From NCBI GenBank assembly GCA_001644455.1, contig LSTF01000001.1, positions 1-64,000 on the forward strand: 64,000 bases of DNA, written 5' to 3'. Numbering within the stretch: position 1 is the first letter of the stretch; every line of letters starts with the position of its first letter. The DNA comes from Betaproteobacteria bacterium SCGC AG-212-J23. Its GTDB lineage: Bacteria; Pseudomonadota; Gammaproteobacteria; Burkholderiales; SG8-39. A program made the position numbers and the translations under genes. Positions 28,086-37,246 of the stretch are shown here, one piece after another. The notes under the pieces are model-generated. The model had not been told where the DNA came from. It made no database searches and saw only the letters and a list, made by a program, of their open reading frames with translations.

Positions 28086-29551
28086 TAGTGGAGGCCCAGA
28101 CCGGTCTTGAAAGTCATTGCTATCCGATAGGCGAGCAGCGGGGGGACTGCATTGCCGATCTGGCGGAACGCTGGATTCATGGTCCCGGCAAAAGCGAAGC
28201 CATCAGGGAAGGACTGCAACCTAGCCGCCTCACGAACGGAGATGGTGCGGGCTTGGCTGCTGTCGTAGTGGATATGGGAATAACTGTCCTTGCCCAAGTG
28301 AGCCATGAGTGTTCGAGCAGGCTTGTTCCGCTCCATCTTTCGCCACTTGTTCGGAAACTTCCCCGGATCATAGGGCGGGACGATCGAACGCTTGACCCGC
28401 TCATACTCGGCGCTTCCCTCGCGTATACGCTTTCCGTTTCTTCGCATCGCCTTCAACTTTGCTTCAAAAAGGTCCAATGCGTGGCGGTGAGCAGCCGGAT
28501 ACTCGTCACCCGCATTCATCTTGCTGAAGATTTGGTAGTCGCGTGGGAGCGATCTGATCACGTGGTCTAACACACCGCCATTCGCTTCAAATCCCGGCCA
28601 CTCTCGCATCTGGCGAGCGAAATCGGACAGTGGCTTCTTCTTCGGGTATGGAACTAGCTGAGTAAAGCGGCGAGCGCCCCTCTTGAGACCGCCATTCAAG
28701 TGCTCTGTAATGGAGGGCAAGTCAGAGATTGCGTCATACGCGGTTACCGCCGGAAGCAACGAGTCCTTCTCGGGCTCAGGAGGCGGAGTGTAGAACTGGT
28801 CCTGGTCGAACAAATCGTTGCGGAGCGTCTGAAGAGCTACTTGCCGCGAGCTCACATAGCCCCGCGGTAGTTCGATGTAGTTGAGTGGATTGGGAAATGC
28901 TGGTTCGGCTTTGAGTGATTCGTGATAGGCGATGAGGAACATGCGCTCCCGCATTTCTGGAACGCCATAGAAGACTGAATTTAGTAGCGTGTACCGACAC
29001 TCATATCCAAGATCCGCAAGCGTCTCGCATATCTCCTCAGCGATGTTGTGCCCTCCGTAGTTGAGTACATCAGGCACGTTTTCCATGAGAAGTGCCAAAG
29101 GCTGGAGTTCACGCACATAGTGCAGATAGCGTAGGTAGAGGTTGCTTCGCGGGTCCAACTTGAACGCCCGCGGATGCTCCAACACTTCACGAAGCTTTGC
29201 GCGGCCAACCCTCGCAAACGCTTGGCAAGGAGGGCCGCCAACAATTACGTCAACGACGCGTTCAGGTGGTTCCTGATGGCCGTGTTCCCTAAGGAAGTCC
29301 GCCGGCTCAGTCGATGTTATGTCTCGAGCTCTGGCGTGGATGTCCCTGATGTGCTTTGGCGCTTCCCGACTGAAATTCAGAGCGTGAGACTGCGCGGCAT
29401 GTGGATCAAACTCCACTGCGCCGACTAGCTCAAAGCCGGCCCGATGAAATCCAAGCGAAATGCCGCCGCAACCGGCGAAAAGGTCTACGAGTCTCGGTCT
29501 GCCGCCAGCTTCTAGTCGAGCGATCTTTTGTCTGATCGTCTTGTTCAGCAC
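28085..29551 (-). CDS. DNA (cytosine-5) methyltransferase
   Basis: LVDLFAGCGGISLGFHRAGF, VIVGGPPCQAFARVG, LLMENVPDVL, RTISVREAARLQSFPDGF, RQIGNAVPPLLA. Confidence 0.96.
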   Translation of the reverse strand: MLNKTIRQKIARLEAGGRPRLVDLFAGCGGISLGFHRAGFELVGAVEFDPHAAQSHALNFSREAPKHIRDIHARARDITSTEPADFLREHGHQEPPERVVDVIVGGPPCQAFARVGRAKLREVLEHPRAFKLDPRSNLYLRYLHYVRELQPLALLMENVPDVLNYGGHNIAEEICETLADLGYECRYTLLNSVFYGVPEMRERMFLIAYHESLKAEPAFPNPLNYIELPRGYVSSRQVALQTLRNDLFDQDQFYTPPPEPEKDSLLPAVTAYDAISDLPSITEHLNGGLKRGARRFTQLVPYPKKKPLSDFARQMREWPGFEANGGVLDHVIRSLPRDYQIFSKMNAGDEYPAAHRHALDLFEAKLKAMRRNGKRIREGSAEYERVKRSIVPPYDPGKFPNKWRKMERNKPARTLMAHLGKDSYSHIHYDSSQARTISVREAARLQSFPDGFAFAGTMNPAFRQIGNAVPPLLAYRIAMTFKTGLGLH

Positions 29552-29702
29552 TATCTAAATCCCTTGGCCCTCTTCTTGTTGACCCTACTACCGTGCCCAG
29601 ACGAGATGCATGAATAAATATACACCAGGACGCTGTCGCCGGAGCGGTGCTTTGGCAGCCGAAACCTACTGACTTAAGCTATCCGCCAACAAAGGGGGGC
29701 GT

Positions 29703-30941
29703 ATGGCTCGGCTCGTGGACTTTGGGAGCATTCTGGACAAGAAGAAGGAGGGGAATAGCACCTGTTATCTGGTTCGATCAAGCCTCAAGCGCTACCTCGC
29801 GGCTTTGCCGGAGGAGTTCGGTGACTACCAGATTCAGCGGGAGGTGGTTACCAATGTATATCTTGATGAGCTGGTCAAGACAGTCCTGAAGTGCGGACAC
29901 ATTCCGCCGTTGGTATTGATCGGGGAGGGAGCTCTAGCGAACAACGGCGAATTAAGACTTGCGCGGTTCCGAATCCTTGACGGACTGCAGAGGACCGTTC
30001 GGCTGAAAGCGATACACGACGCCGCGGACCTACTAAGCGAGCACGATAACGATGTCAATCATGCGCGAAAGATTGCACGGGAGAGGCTCGCTAAGACAGG
30101 CTCAGAACGTCTCGTTGAAATCGGCGCCTCTCAGGGTCTCTTTACTGCACTTGCGGAATTTGTGAAGAAACACAGCGAGGCGGACCTTAACGCTGTGTTT
30201 GAAAGCAGTCAGTGGTTTGAGATCTGGACCGATTTGGGCACGGAAGAGCAGATCCGAAAAATGCTGGTGCTCAACGCGGGCCATAAGCCAGTAAGGACAC
30301 GTCATCAATTAGAGCTTCTCTTCTTGAACGTCCTACCAAAGTTGAAAGGGGCGTCTAAACGAGAGATTTCGGTGGTGAGGGAAAAAGAGCGCAGTGCTAT
30401 CTTTTTTGCGAAATCCCGGAAGAAAGGCCAATTTCATTTCGCTGAGTTGATAGCAGCGCTAATCGCGATGTCGGAAGGCGAGCCGGTCACCACCAATCCT
30501 GCGCTCATCACTGATATTCAGAACGGCGAACTCAAGGACGGCCTTGCTTCGTGCCTCAGGGAAGAGGTCCTCGCATCGTTTGTCGACACACTGGTGGCGC
30601 TTGAGGATGCCGCGCTAAAGGACTCAGAGAAATACGGAGTGCAGTGGGTGGGGCGCGAAGTCGTGTTGGTTGGCCTATTTGCTGCCGTTGGACACTACGC
30701 TAATCGCAAGGGTGTCAGTTTTGAGAAAGGGATGGAGCGGTTGCAGAAGCGGCTCGCAAGGACGGGATGGCTAAAGCTCTCGGAGTTTGAGAAAGAGCGC
30801 AACTCTCAGGACTTGGCAAAGGTCAACATTGGCACCGTGAACAAGCGCGCTGTATTTCGGGCGTTTAGCAATGCGTTAGATGCCGAAGCAGAAGCTCCGG
30901 AGGCAGTCAAATGGGGCAGACTGTTTAGGGAGCCTGCCTAA
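29703..30941 (+). CDS. Uncharacterised ParB/Srx-fold-like protein (DGQHR/DUF262/DndB-type motif)
   Basis: FRILDGLQRTVRLKAIHDA resembles DGQ(H/Q)R motif; LNAGHKPVRTRHQLELL resembles the second conserved segment; strong SD (aaggggggcgtATG). Confidence 0.6.
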   Translation: MARLVDFGSILDKKKEGNSTCYLVRSSLKRYLAALPEEFGDYQIQREVVTNVYLDELVKTVLKCGHIPPLVLIGEGALANNGELRLARFRILDGLQRTVRLKAIHDAADLLSEHDNDVNHARKIARERLAKTGSERLVEIGASQGLFTALAEFVKKHSEADLNAVFESSQWFEIWTDLGTEEQIRKMLVLNAGHKPVRTRHQLELLFLNVLPKLKGASKREISVVREKERSAIFFAKSRKKGQFHFAELIAALIAMSEGEPVTTNPALITDIQNGELKDGLASCLREEVLASFVDTLVALEDAALKDSEKYGVQWVGREVVLVGLFAAVGHYANRKGVSFEKGMERLQKRLARTGWLKLSEFEKERNSQDLAKVNIGTVNKRAVFRAFSNALDAEAEAPEAVKWGRLFREPA

Positions 30942-32318
30942 ATGGCCAACCCCAGTGTCAATTCACTCCTCAAGCGGCGAATAAAGGAGTTGTCGTCCCT
31001 CGCGGTAACACCGCCGAAGGGCCTGCCCACATATTGGGGCCGCAAAGGTATGTCAGTTGAAGCGAAAGCAGCTGTCGGCTCTCTGCAAGCCGCGCTGCAG
31101 GACCTGTCAGTTGGATCTTCCATGGAACTCGTGGAATTGGTAGTCAAGCTGCTGGATGACTGCGAGCGGGTTGGGCGGCCAATTCCACATGGCTATCACG
31201 CTGCGGCGTTGCTCGCGGCGCGACTCGTCAAGAAAGTCGGACAGTCTGTCAAAGACGGGTCGCTTCCAGGGACCACATCCGTTGCGAAGGGCAAGGTCAT
31301 TGCCTTCAAGCAAGCAATCTTGAACGAGTCATTTGTGTTTGTTGATCCCTCCAGCGCGGCGAGGAATCTCTCCTACTTGGACCTGCAGTATTCGGTAGAC
31401 AAACGGAAATCGTTGGACGTAGCGATCGACTCAACTCCCGAAGTATTACTGTTGATTGCGCTAGCGGGAGTGAAGCCGCTCGAGCGTATTGAAGCACCTT
31501 TTCTGGCGTTGGTGGGTGATGCAATTACTGGCGATGCCGCTCATGTAGCTGCGCTGGCGCGCTTCTACCGACTGGCTCGCGGCCAGATATTTCACGCAAC
31601 CAACGAATACAAGCGCAAGAGTGATCCAGTCGCGGCGACAAACCTCGATATTGCGGTTGACTACTCGCAATTCGAAGATGTGGCCTATGTGATGAGTGAG
31701 GCAAACGAGAAGCAAGACGTTCTTGATAGGTTCCTGCGTCTCTACCAAGTGCTCGAAAACTTCATGATACGAAGGGTAGTCGCGAAGTTAGCTAACGCCA
31801 CACCCGGGCGGGTGTTCTCCCTCCGGGATTTTCGGGGGCTCTATAAGAGCTTTATCGACGGCGAAATCAAAACCCTATCGAACCTATTTGGGGAGGCACT
31901 GAAGATTGCCGTTCCAGCGAGTGCGCCGGGCGGTCCGCATGCCGACCTTGAAGCTTACATTCGATACCTCTGGCACTCGGGTCTGCCGCATGCATCCATG
32001 CATGCGGACCTTGAGGTCCTTCTGGACCGTATCGATCCTGGTGGAGGATACAAGCCCATAAATAGTTTCCACTCGCAGCTAGATGGGCGGAAGTTCGCGA
32101 GACTGATTTATGCGGTCAGGAACTCCATCGTTCATAACAAGGAGACGGAGTTTCATCTGACACACAAGACGTTGACGCCCGCGCTTGTCATATTGATGAA
32201 CGAGGTTCTCTTTCCCGCACTCGAAGAGATGATCTTTTCATGTGTGTGTGCGCCGACACCGGGGAACTTCGTTCGCTATGACCACCGTCAAATGGCTCTC
32301 TACGAAAGGATCGCCTAG
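30942..32318 (+). CDS. Uncharacterised protein with C-terminal HEPN-like motif
   Basis: 458 aa; FARLIYAVRNSIVHNKETEFHLT (Rx4H at residue 393); starts immediately after the previous stop. Confidence 0.6.
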   Translation: MANPSVNSLLKRRIKELSSLAVTPPKGLPTYWGRKGMSVEAKAAVGSLQAALQDLSVGSSMELVELVVKLLDDCERVGRPIPHGYHAAALLAARLVKKVGQSVKDGSLPGTTSVAKGKVIAFKQAILNESFVFVDPSSAARNLSYLDLQYSVDKRKSLDVAIDSTPEVLLLIALAGVKPLERIEAPFLALVGDAITGDAAHVAALARFYRLARGQIFHATNEYKRKSDPVAATNLDIAVDYSQFEDVAYVMSEANEKQDVLDRFLRLYQVLENFMIRRVVAKLANATPGRVFSLRDFRGLYKSFIDGEIKTLSNLFGEALKIAVPASAPGGPHADLEAYIRYLWHSGLPHASMHADLEVLLDRIDPGGGYKPINSFHSQLDGRKFARLIYAVRNSIVHNKETEFHLTHKTLTPALVILMNEVLFPALEEMIFSCVCAPTPGNFVRYDHRQMALYERIA

Positions 32319-32393
32319 GGCAGGTCGCCGTTCTCGAGCGTGGTTGTGGGCGCAATTGGATGCGAGGCGTCTGTTGCGCAACCGCAGCTCTAA

Positions 32394-33344
32394 CTACAAC
32401 TGCAACCCGAACTCCCGGCTGATCCGTGCCGTCTGCTCGTAGGTTTCAGCAAGGATCTTCGCCAGCTCCTCCGGCGTGCTCGAGAGCGCGATCGTGCCCG
32501 CCTTTTCCGCCATCTCGCGATATGCCGCCGACTGCACCACCGCGACGACATGGCGGTTGAGGAGCGAGACGATCGGCTGCGGGGTGCCTGAGCCGACGCA
32601 GATGCCGAGCCAGCCGAAGCGCACGAACGGCAGGCCCTTCTCGACGAGCGTCGGGATCTCCGGCGCGGCGGCGAGGCGCTCGGGGCTCGAGACGGCGAGG
32701 AGGCGCACGCGCCCGGCCTTGTAGGGCGGAAGCACGGCGAGCGTCGGCGAGACGTAGAGCTGCACGCGGCCGGCGAGGACATCGTTCAGCGCGTCGGCGC
32801 CGCCCTTGTAAGGCACGCCGACCATCTCGGTGCCGGTGAGCTTGCCGAGCTCGAGCGCGAGGATGTGCTGCGCCGAGCCCTTGCCGAGCATGCCGTAGTT
32901 CAGCTTGCCGGGATTCGCCCTGGCGTAGGCGACGAACTCTTCCCAGTCGCGCGCGGGGACGTCGTTCGCGGCGACGACGCCGTAGTAGTAGCGCGAGACC
33001 TGGCTCACCGGCGCGAGGTCGTCGAGCTTGTAGGGCGCGTTCTTGTAGACCGCGGCGTTGATCGCCTCGAAGTGCGTGCAGAGCAGCAGGCTGTAGCCGT
33101 CGCGCGGCTTCGCGAGCACGTCCTGCGTCGCGATCTGGCCGGCGGCGCCGGGGCGGTTCTCGACGACCACGCGCTGGCCGAGCGCGGCGCCGAGCCGGTC
33201 GGCGATGAAGCGAGCGGGCAGGTCGGTCGGCCCGCCGGCGGAGAAGCCGACCACGAGACGGATCGGCTTGTCGGGATATGGAGCCGAATTTTGCCCGTGG
33301 GCCGTGGCCCACAAGAGCGAAAGGAGGAGGGCACCGAGCCGCAT
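32394..33344 (-). CDS. TctC/Bug substrate-binding receptor
   Basis: YPDKPIRLVVGFSAGGPTDLPARFIADRLGAALGQRVVVENRPGAAGQIATQDVLAK. Confidence 0.92.
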   Translation of the reverse strand: MRLGALLLSLLWATAHGQNSAPYPDKPIRLVVGFSAGGPTDLPARFIADRLGAALGQRVVVENRPGAAGQIATQDVLAKPRDGYSLLLCTHFEAINAAVYKNAPYKLDDLAPVSQVSRYYYGVVAANDVPARDWEEFVAYARANPGKLNYGMLGKGSAQHILALELGKLTGTEMVGVPYKGGADALNDVLAGRVQLYVSPTLAVLPPYKAGRVRLLAVSSPERLAAAPEIPTLVEKGLPFVRFGWLGICVGSGTPQPIVSLLNRHVVAVVQSAAYREMAEKAGTIALSSTPEELAKILAETYEQTARISREFGLQL

Positions 33345-33364
33345 TGAAGTTCTACTATAGAGCG

Positions 33365-34513
33365 ATGTCGAAGATCCGTACTACCCACACCGGCAGCCTG
33401 CCCCGGCCGAAGCAGATCCTCGAGGCGGTGCGCGAGCACTTCGCGACCGGGAAGGCGATGGACGAGGCGATGCTCGCGCGCACGGTCGGCGACGTGGTGC
33501 GCAAGCAGGTCGAGGCCGGCATCGACATCGTCACCGACGGGGAGATGAGCAAGCCGAGCTTTTTCCACTATCTGTCGGAAAGGCTCGAGGGGTTCGCGCC
33601 GCGCGAGCCCAAAGTGAAGGGGCGCGTCGTCGGGCCGATGGACCTCGACGGCCGCGACGCGATCCAGTTCCCCGACTACTACGCCGGCTTCGAGAAGCAC
33701 AGCCCGTTCGAGAACACGATCCGCGTCGCGCCGCGCGCTTGCGTCGCGCCGATCAAATACATGGGGCGCAAGTTCCTGGAGCGGGACATCACGAACCTCA
33801 AGCAGGCGATGGCGAAGGTCGGCGTGAGGGACGGCTTCATGCCGGCCGCCTCGCCGCTGCCGTTCATGGCGAACGAGCACTACAAGAGCGACGAGGAGTA
33901 CTTCGAGGCGTACGGCGAGGCGATGCGCGAGGAGTACAAGGCGATCCTCGACGCCGGCTTCACCCTGCAGGTCGACGACCCGCGCATGGTGAGCGCGTGG
34001 GACTCGTTCAAGGACATGACCCTCGCGCAGTACCGCAAGTGGATGCAGGGCCGCATCGCGCACATCAACCACGCGCTGCGCGGGCTGCCGGCCGAGCGCA
34101 TCCGCTATCACACCTGCTACGGCGTGAACTTCGGGCCGCGCGTCTCCGACCTGCAGCTCGACGACGTGCTGGATCTGCTCTTCACCATCAACGCCGGCTT
34201 CTACTCCTTCGAGGCGGCCAATCCGCGCCACGACCACGAGTGGCGCGTGCTCGCGAAGATCAAGCTGCCCAACGGCAAAAAGCTCATCCCGGGAGCGGTG
34301 ACGCATTCCAACGTGACGATCGAGCACCCCGAGGTCGTCGCCGACCGCATGCAGCGCTGGATCGAGGCCGCGGGCGCGCAGAACGTGTTGTTCGGCAACG
34401 ACTGCGGCTTCTCGTCGACCGCGGGGAACACGGAGATTCCCGAGACGGTAGCTTTCGCGAAGCTGAAGTCACTCGCAGAGGGGGCGCGGCTCGCCGCTTC
34501 ACGCGTACGATAG
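33365..34513 (+). CDS. Cobalamin-independent methionine synthase C-terminal family (MetE/UROD-like) protein
   Basis: RTTHTGSLPRP; VEAGIDIVTDGEMSKPSFFHYL; FGNDCGFSS. Confidence 0.85.
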   Translation: MSKIRTTHTGSLPRPKQILEAVREHFATGKAMDEAMLARTVGDVVRKQVEAGIDIVTDGEMSKPSFFHYLSERLEGFAPREPKVKGRVVGPMDLDGRDAIQFPDYYAGFEKHSPFENTIRVAPRACVAPIKYMGRKFLERDITNLKQAMAKVGVRDGFMPAASPLPFMANEHYKSDEEYFEAYGEAMREEYKAILDAGFTLQVDDPRMVSAWDSFKDMTLAQYRKWMQGRIAHINHALRGLPAERIRYHTCYGVNFGPRVSDLQLDDVLDLLFTINAGFYSFEAANPRHDHEWRVLAKIKLPNGKKLIPGAVTHSNVTIEHPEVVADRMQRWIEAAGAQNVLFGNDCGFSSTAGNTEIPETVAFAKLKSLAEGARLAASRVR

Positions 34514-34543
34514 AGGGGTTTCCTTCTCGTCAGGCCCCTCCCA

Positions 34544-35326
34544 ATGCTCAAAGGTAAAACCGCGCTGGTGACCGGATCGACGTCCGGCATCGGCCTCGGA
34601 ATCGCAACACGCTTCGCCGCCGAAGGCGCAAATCTGGTGCTGAACGGCTTCGGCGACGCCGCCGAGATCGAAGCGCTGCGCGCGAAGCTCGCGGCGCAGT
34701 ACAAGGTGACGGTGACCTACGACGGCGCCGACATGCTGAAGCCCGAGACGATCGCGGCGATGGTGCGCAAGGCGATCGAGCGCTTCGGCGCGATCGACGT
34801 GCTGGTCAACAACGCCGGCATCCAGCACGTCGCGCCGGTCGACGAGTTCCCGATCGACAAGTGGGACGCGATCATCGCCATCAACCTCTCCTCCGCCTTC
34901 CACGCCACGCGCGCCGCGCTGCCGGCGATGAAGAAGAAGAAATGGGGACGCATCGTCAACATCGCCTCGGCGCACGCGCTGGTGGCGAGCCCGTTCAAGT
35001 CGGCGTACGTGGCGGCGAAGCACGGCCTCGCCGGCTTCACCAAGACCGTGGCGCTGGAGGTCGCGCAGCAGGGCATCACCGCGAACGCGATCTGCCCGGG
35101 CTACGTGCGCACCCCCTTGGTCGAGAAGCAGATCCCCGACCAGGCGAAGGCGCGCGGCATCAGCGAGGAAGCGGTGGTGCGCGACGTGATCCTCGCCGCG
35201 CAGCCGACCAAGCAGTTCGTCAAGGTCGAGGAGATCGCCGACCTCGCGGTGTTCCTCTGCTCGGAGGGCGCGGCGTCGATCACCGGCGCCATCCTCTCGA
35301 TCGACGGCGGCTGGACCGCGGGGTGA
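34544..35326 (+). CDS. SDR oxidoreductase, 3-hydroxybutyrate dehydrogenase
   Basis: ALVTGSTSGIGLGIA; DVLVNNAGIQHVAPVDEFP; YVAAKHGLAGFTKTVALE; ICPGYVRTPLVEKQI. Confidence 0.92.
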   Translation: MLKGKTALVTGSTSGIGLGIATRFAAEGANLVLNGFGDAAEIEALRAKLAAQYKVTVTYDGADMLKPETIAAMVRKAIERFGAIDVLVNNAGIQHVAPVDEFPIDKWDAIIAINLSSAFHATRAALPAMKKKKWGRIVNIASAHALVASPFKSAYVAAKHGLAGFTKTVALEVAQQGITANAICPGYVRTPLVEKQIPDQAKARGISEEAVVRDVILAAQPTKQFVKVEEIADLAVFLCSEGAASITGAILSIDGGWTAG

Positions 35327-36426
35327 GCCCGCACGGCCAGACCGTGCTGGTGCTGCAGGGCGGCGGCGCGCTCGGCGCCTACCAGGGCGGCGTCTACGAG
35401 GCGCTGCACGAGGCCGGCCTCGAGCCCGACTGGGTGATCGGCACCTCGATCGGCGCGATCAACGGCGCGCTCGTCGCCGCCAACGCGCCGCAGGCGCGCC
35501 TCGAGCGGCTGCGCGAATTCTGGGCGCGCATCGTGCAGGACACGCCGCTCTACGGGCCGGTCTTGTGGCCGGGCCTGGGTGAGCTGACCGCGCACTTCTC
35601 GACGCTGACGCGCGGCGTGCCGGGGTTCTTCGAGCCGCGGCTGCCGACGTGGGGCGGGGTGACCGCGCCGGTGGGCGTCGACCTCGCGTCCTACTACAGC
35701 ACCGCGCCGCTGCGCGAGACGCTGTCCGAGCTGCTCGACCTGGAGATCCTCGCGAAGAAGAAGCCGCGCCTGACGGTCGGCGCGGTCAACGTGCCCAAGG
35801 GCGAGATGCACTACTTCGACAACCGCGAAATGGAGCTCGGCCTCGACCACGTGATGGCCTCGGGGGCGCTGCCGCCGTGGTTTCCGGCGATCCGCCTCGG
35901 CGGCGAGGCGTACTGGGACGGCGGCGTGTACTCCAACACGCCAGTCGAGGTGGTGTTCGACGACAACCCGCGGCGCGACGCGCTGATCTTCGCCGTCAAC
36001 GTCTGGCAGCCGACCGGCCTCGAGCCCGAGTCGATCTGGCAGGTGATGGGACGGCAGAAGGACATCCAGTTCGCGAGCCGCGCCGACAGCCAGATCGCGC
36101 GCCAGAAGCAGATCCACCACCTGCGCCGCATCATTCGCGAACTTTCGAAAAATCTTTCTCTTGAAAAGAAAAATGCCGCGCATCTGCAGAAACTCGACAC
36201 CTGGGGCTGCGATACCACCATGCACGTGGTGCGCCTGCTCGCGCCGGCGCTCGCGAGCGAGGACTACTGGAAGGACATCGATTTCAGCTCGGCCGGCATC
36301 GCCGCGCGCTGGCAGGCGGGGCTGGAGGATGCGCGGCGGATGATCGCTGACGCACCGTGGAAAGCGCCGGTCGACCCGATGGAGGGCGTCGTGGTGCACG
36401 AGCTCTCCGCCCGCACGAATGCATGA
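35323..36426 (+). CDS. Patatin-like phospholipase family protein
   Basis: VLVLQGGGALGAYQGGVYEALHEAG; GTSIGAINGA; DGGVYSNTPVE; GTG start overlapping the previous stop. Confidence 0.9.
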   Translation: MSPHGQTVLVLQGGGALGAYQGGVYEALHEAGLEPDWVIGTSIGAINGALVAANAPQARLERLREFWARIVQDTPLYGPVLWPGLGELTAHFSTLTRGVPGFFEPRLPTWGGVTAPVGVDLASYYSTAPLRETLSELLDLEILAKKKPRLTVGAVNVPKGEMHYFDNREMELGLDHVMASGALPPWFPAIRLGGEAYWDGGVYSNTPVEVVFDDNPRRDALIFAVNVWQPTGLEPESIWQVMGRQKDIQFASRADSQIARQKQIHHLRRIIRELSKNLSLEKKNAAHLQKLDTWGCDTTMHVVRLLAPALASEDYWKDIDFSSAGIAARWQAGLEDARRMIADAPWKAPVDPMEGVVVHELSARTNA

Positions 36427-36466
36427 AATAGGGGAATAAAAGCGTCCGCCGGGCGGTCATTGGCGG

Positions 36467-36739
36467 ATGGACCCCAAAATGCTCGCCGAAGTCTTCGCCG
36501 CCGTCTTCATCGCCGAGCTGGGCGACAAGACCCAGCTCGCCACCATGCTCTTCGCCGCCGACAAGGCGGTGAGCAAGTGGACGGTCTTCACCGGCGCCTC
36601 GCTCGCGCTGGTCGTCGCCTCCGGCATCGGCGTCCTGGCGGGGACCGCGCTCTCGCAATACGTCAGCCCCAAGGCGATGCACTACGCCGCCGGGGTCGGC
36701 TTCATCGGCATCGGGATCTGGACGCTGGTCCGGGCGTGA
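36467..36739 (+). CDS. TMEM165/GDT1 (UPF0016) family protein, single-repeat form
   Basis: FIAELGDKTQLATML (ExGDKT motif), 90 aa, 3 TM-like segments. Confidence 0.85.
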   Translation: MDPKMLAEVFAAVFIAELGDKTQLATMLFAADKAVSKWTVFTGASLALVVASGIGVLAGTALSQYVSPKAMHYAAGVGFIGIGIWTLVRA

Positions 36740-36808
36740 CAGTCTGCTTGATGACGGTCTACGATCAAGCGCGAGGTGCAGAACTTCCTCGAGGAGCCCG
36801 CCGAGTAG

Positions 36809-37225
36809 CTAGGTTTCCTGCCCGAGCCGGCGCAGCTGGCAGCCGTTGGTGCGCCAGACGCCGTCCGCGCCGCGCTGCATCGGGTAGAGCGCGATCCAGG
36901 CGCGGCCGTCGGCATCGGTGAGGCGCACGGGCTGCACGAGCGCGTCGTCATCGAGGGGAATCGGTGCGTCGAAGGCGACGCTGCGCGGCCGGTAGACCGC
37001 CGCGTACTGGGTGCGCACCATCTCCATGAAGTTCTCCGCCGTGCCGAAGGTCGTGCGGATACCGGCGGTCGCGTAGGAGAAGGCGCGCGCCGCGTCGTCC
37101 TTGCGGAAGGCGTCGATCTGAGCCTCGATGACTTGGCGTACCGCGGCCGCGTCCGCCGCCGGGACCTGCGCAGTGGTGGTGAAAGACAGTAAGGCAAGGA
37201 GTAATCCGCAGACGGCACGGCGCAT
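36809..37225 (-). CDS. DUF4864-like exported protein
   Basis: Signal peptide; AAAVRQVIEAQIDAFRKDDAARAFSYATAGIRTTFGTAENFMEMVRTQYAAVYRPRSV. Confidence 0.75.
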   Translation of the reverse strand: MRRAVCGLLLALLSFTTTAQVPAADAAAVRQVIEAQIDAFRKDDAARAFSYATAGIRTTFGTAENFMEMVRTQYAAVYRPRSVAFDAPIPLDDDALVQPVRLTDADGRAWIALYPMQRGADGVWRTNGCQLRRLGQET

Positions 37226-37246
37226 GGCGCTAGCATAGCGGCAAGC

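Noticed and set aside
36467-36739. Truncated TMEM165-like gene as a pseudogene
   Set aside because: Single-repeat ~90-aa forms with intact ExGDKT are plausible homodimeric half-size transporters; no sign of decay
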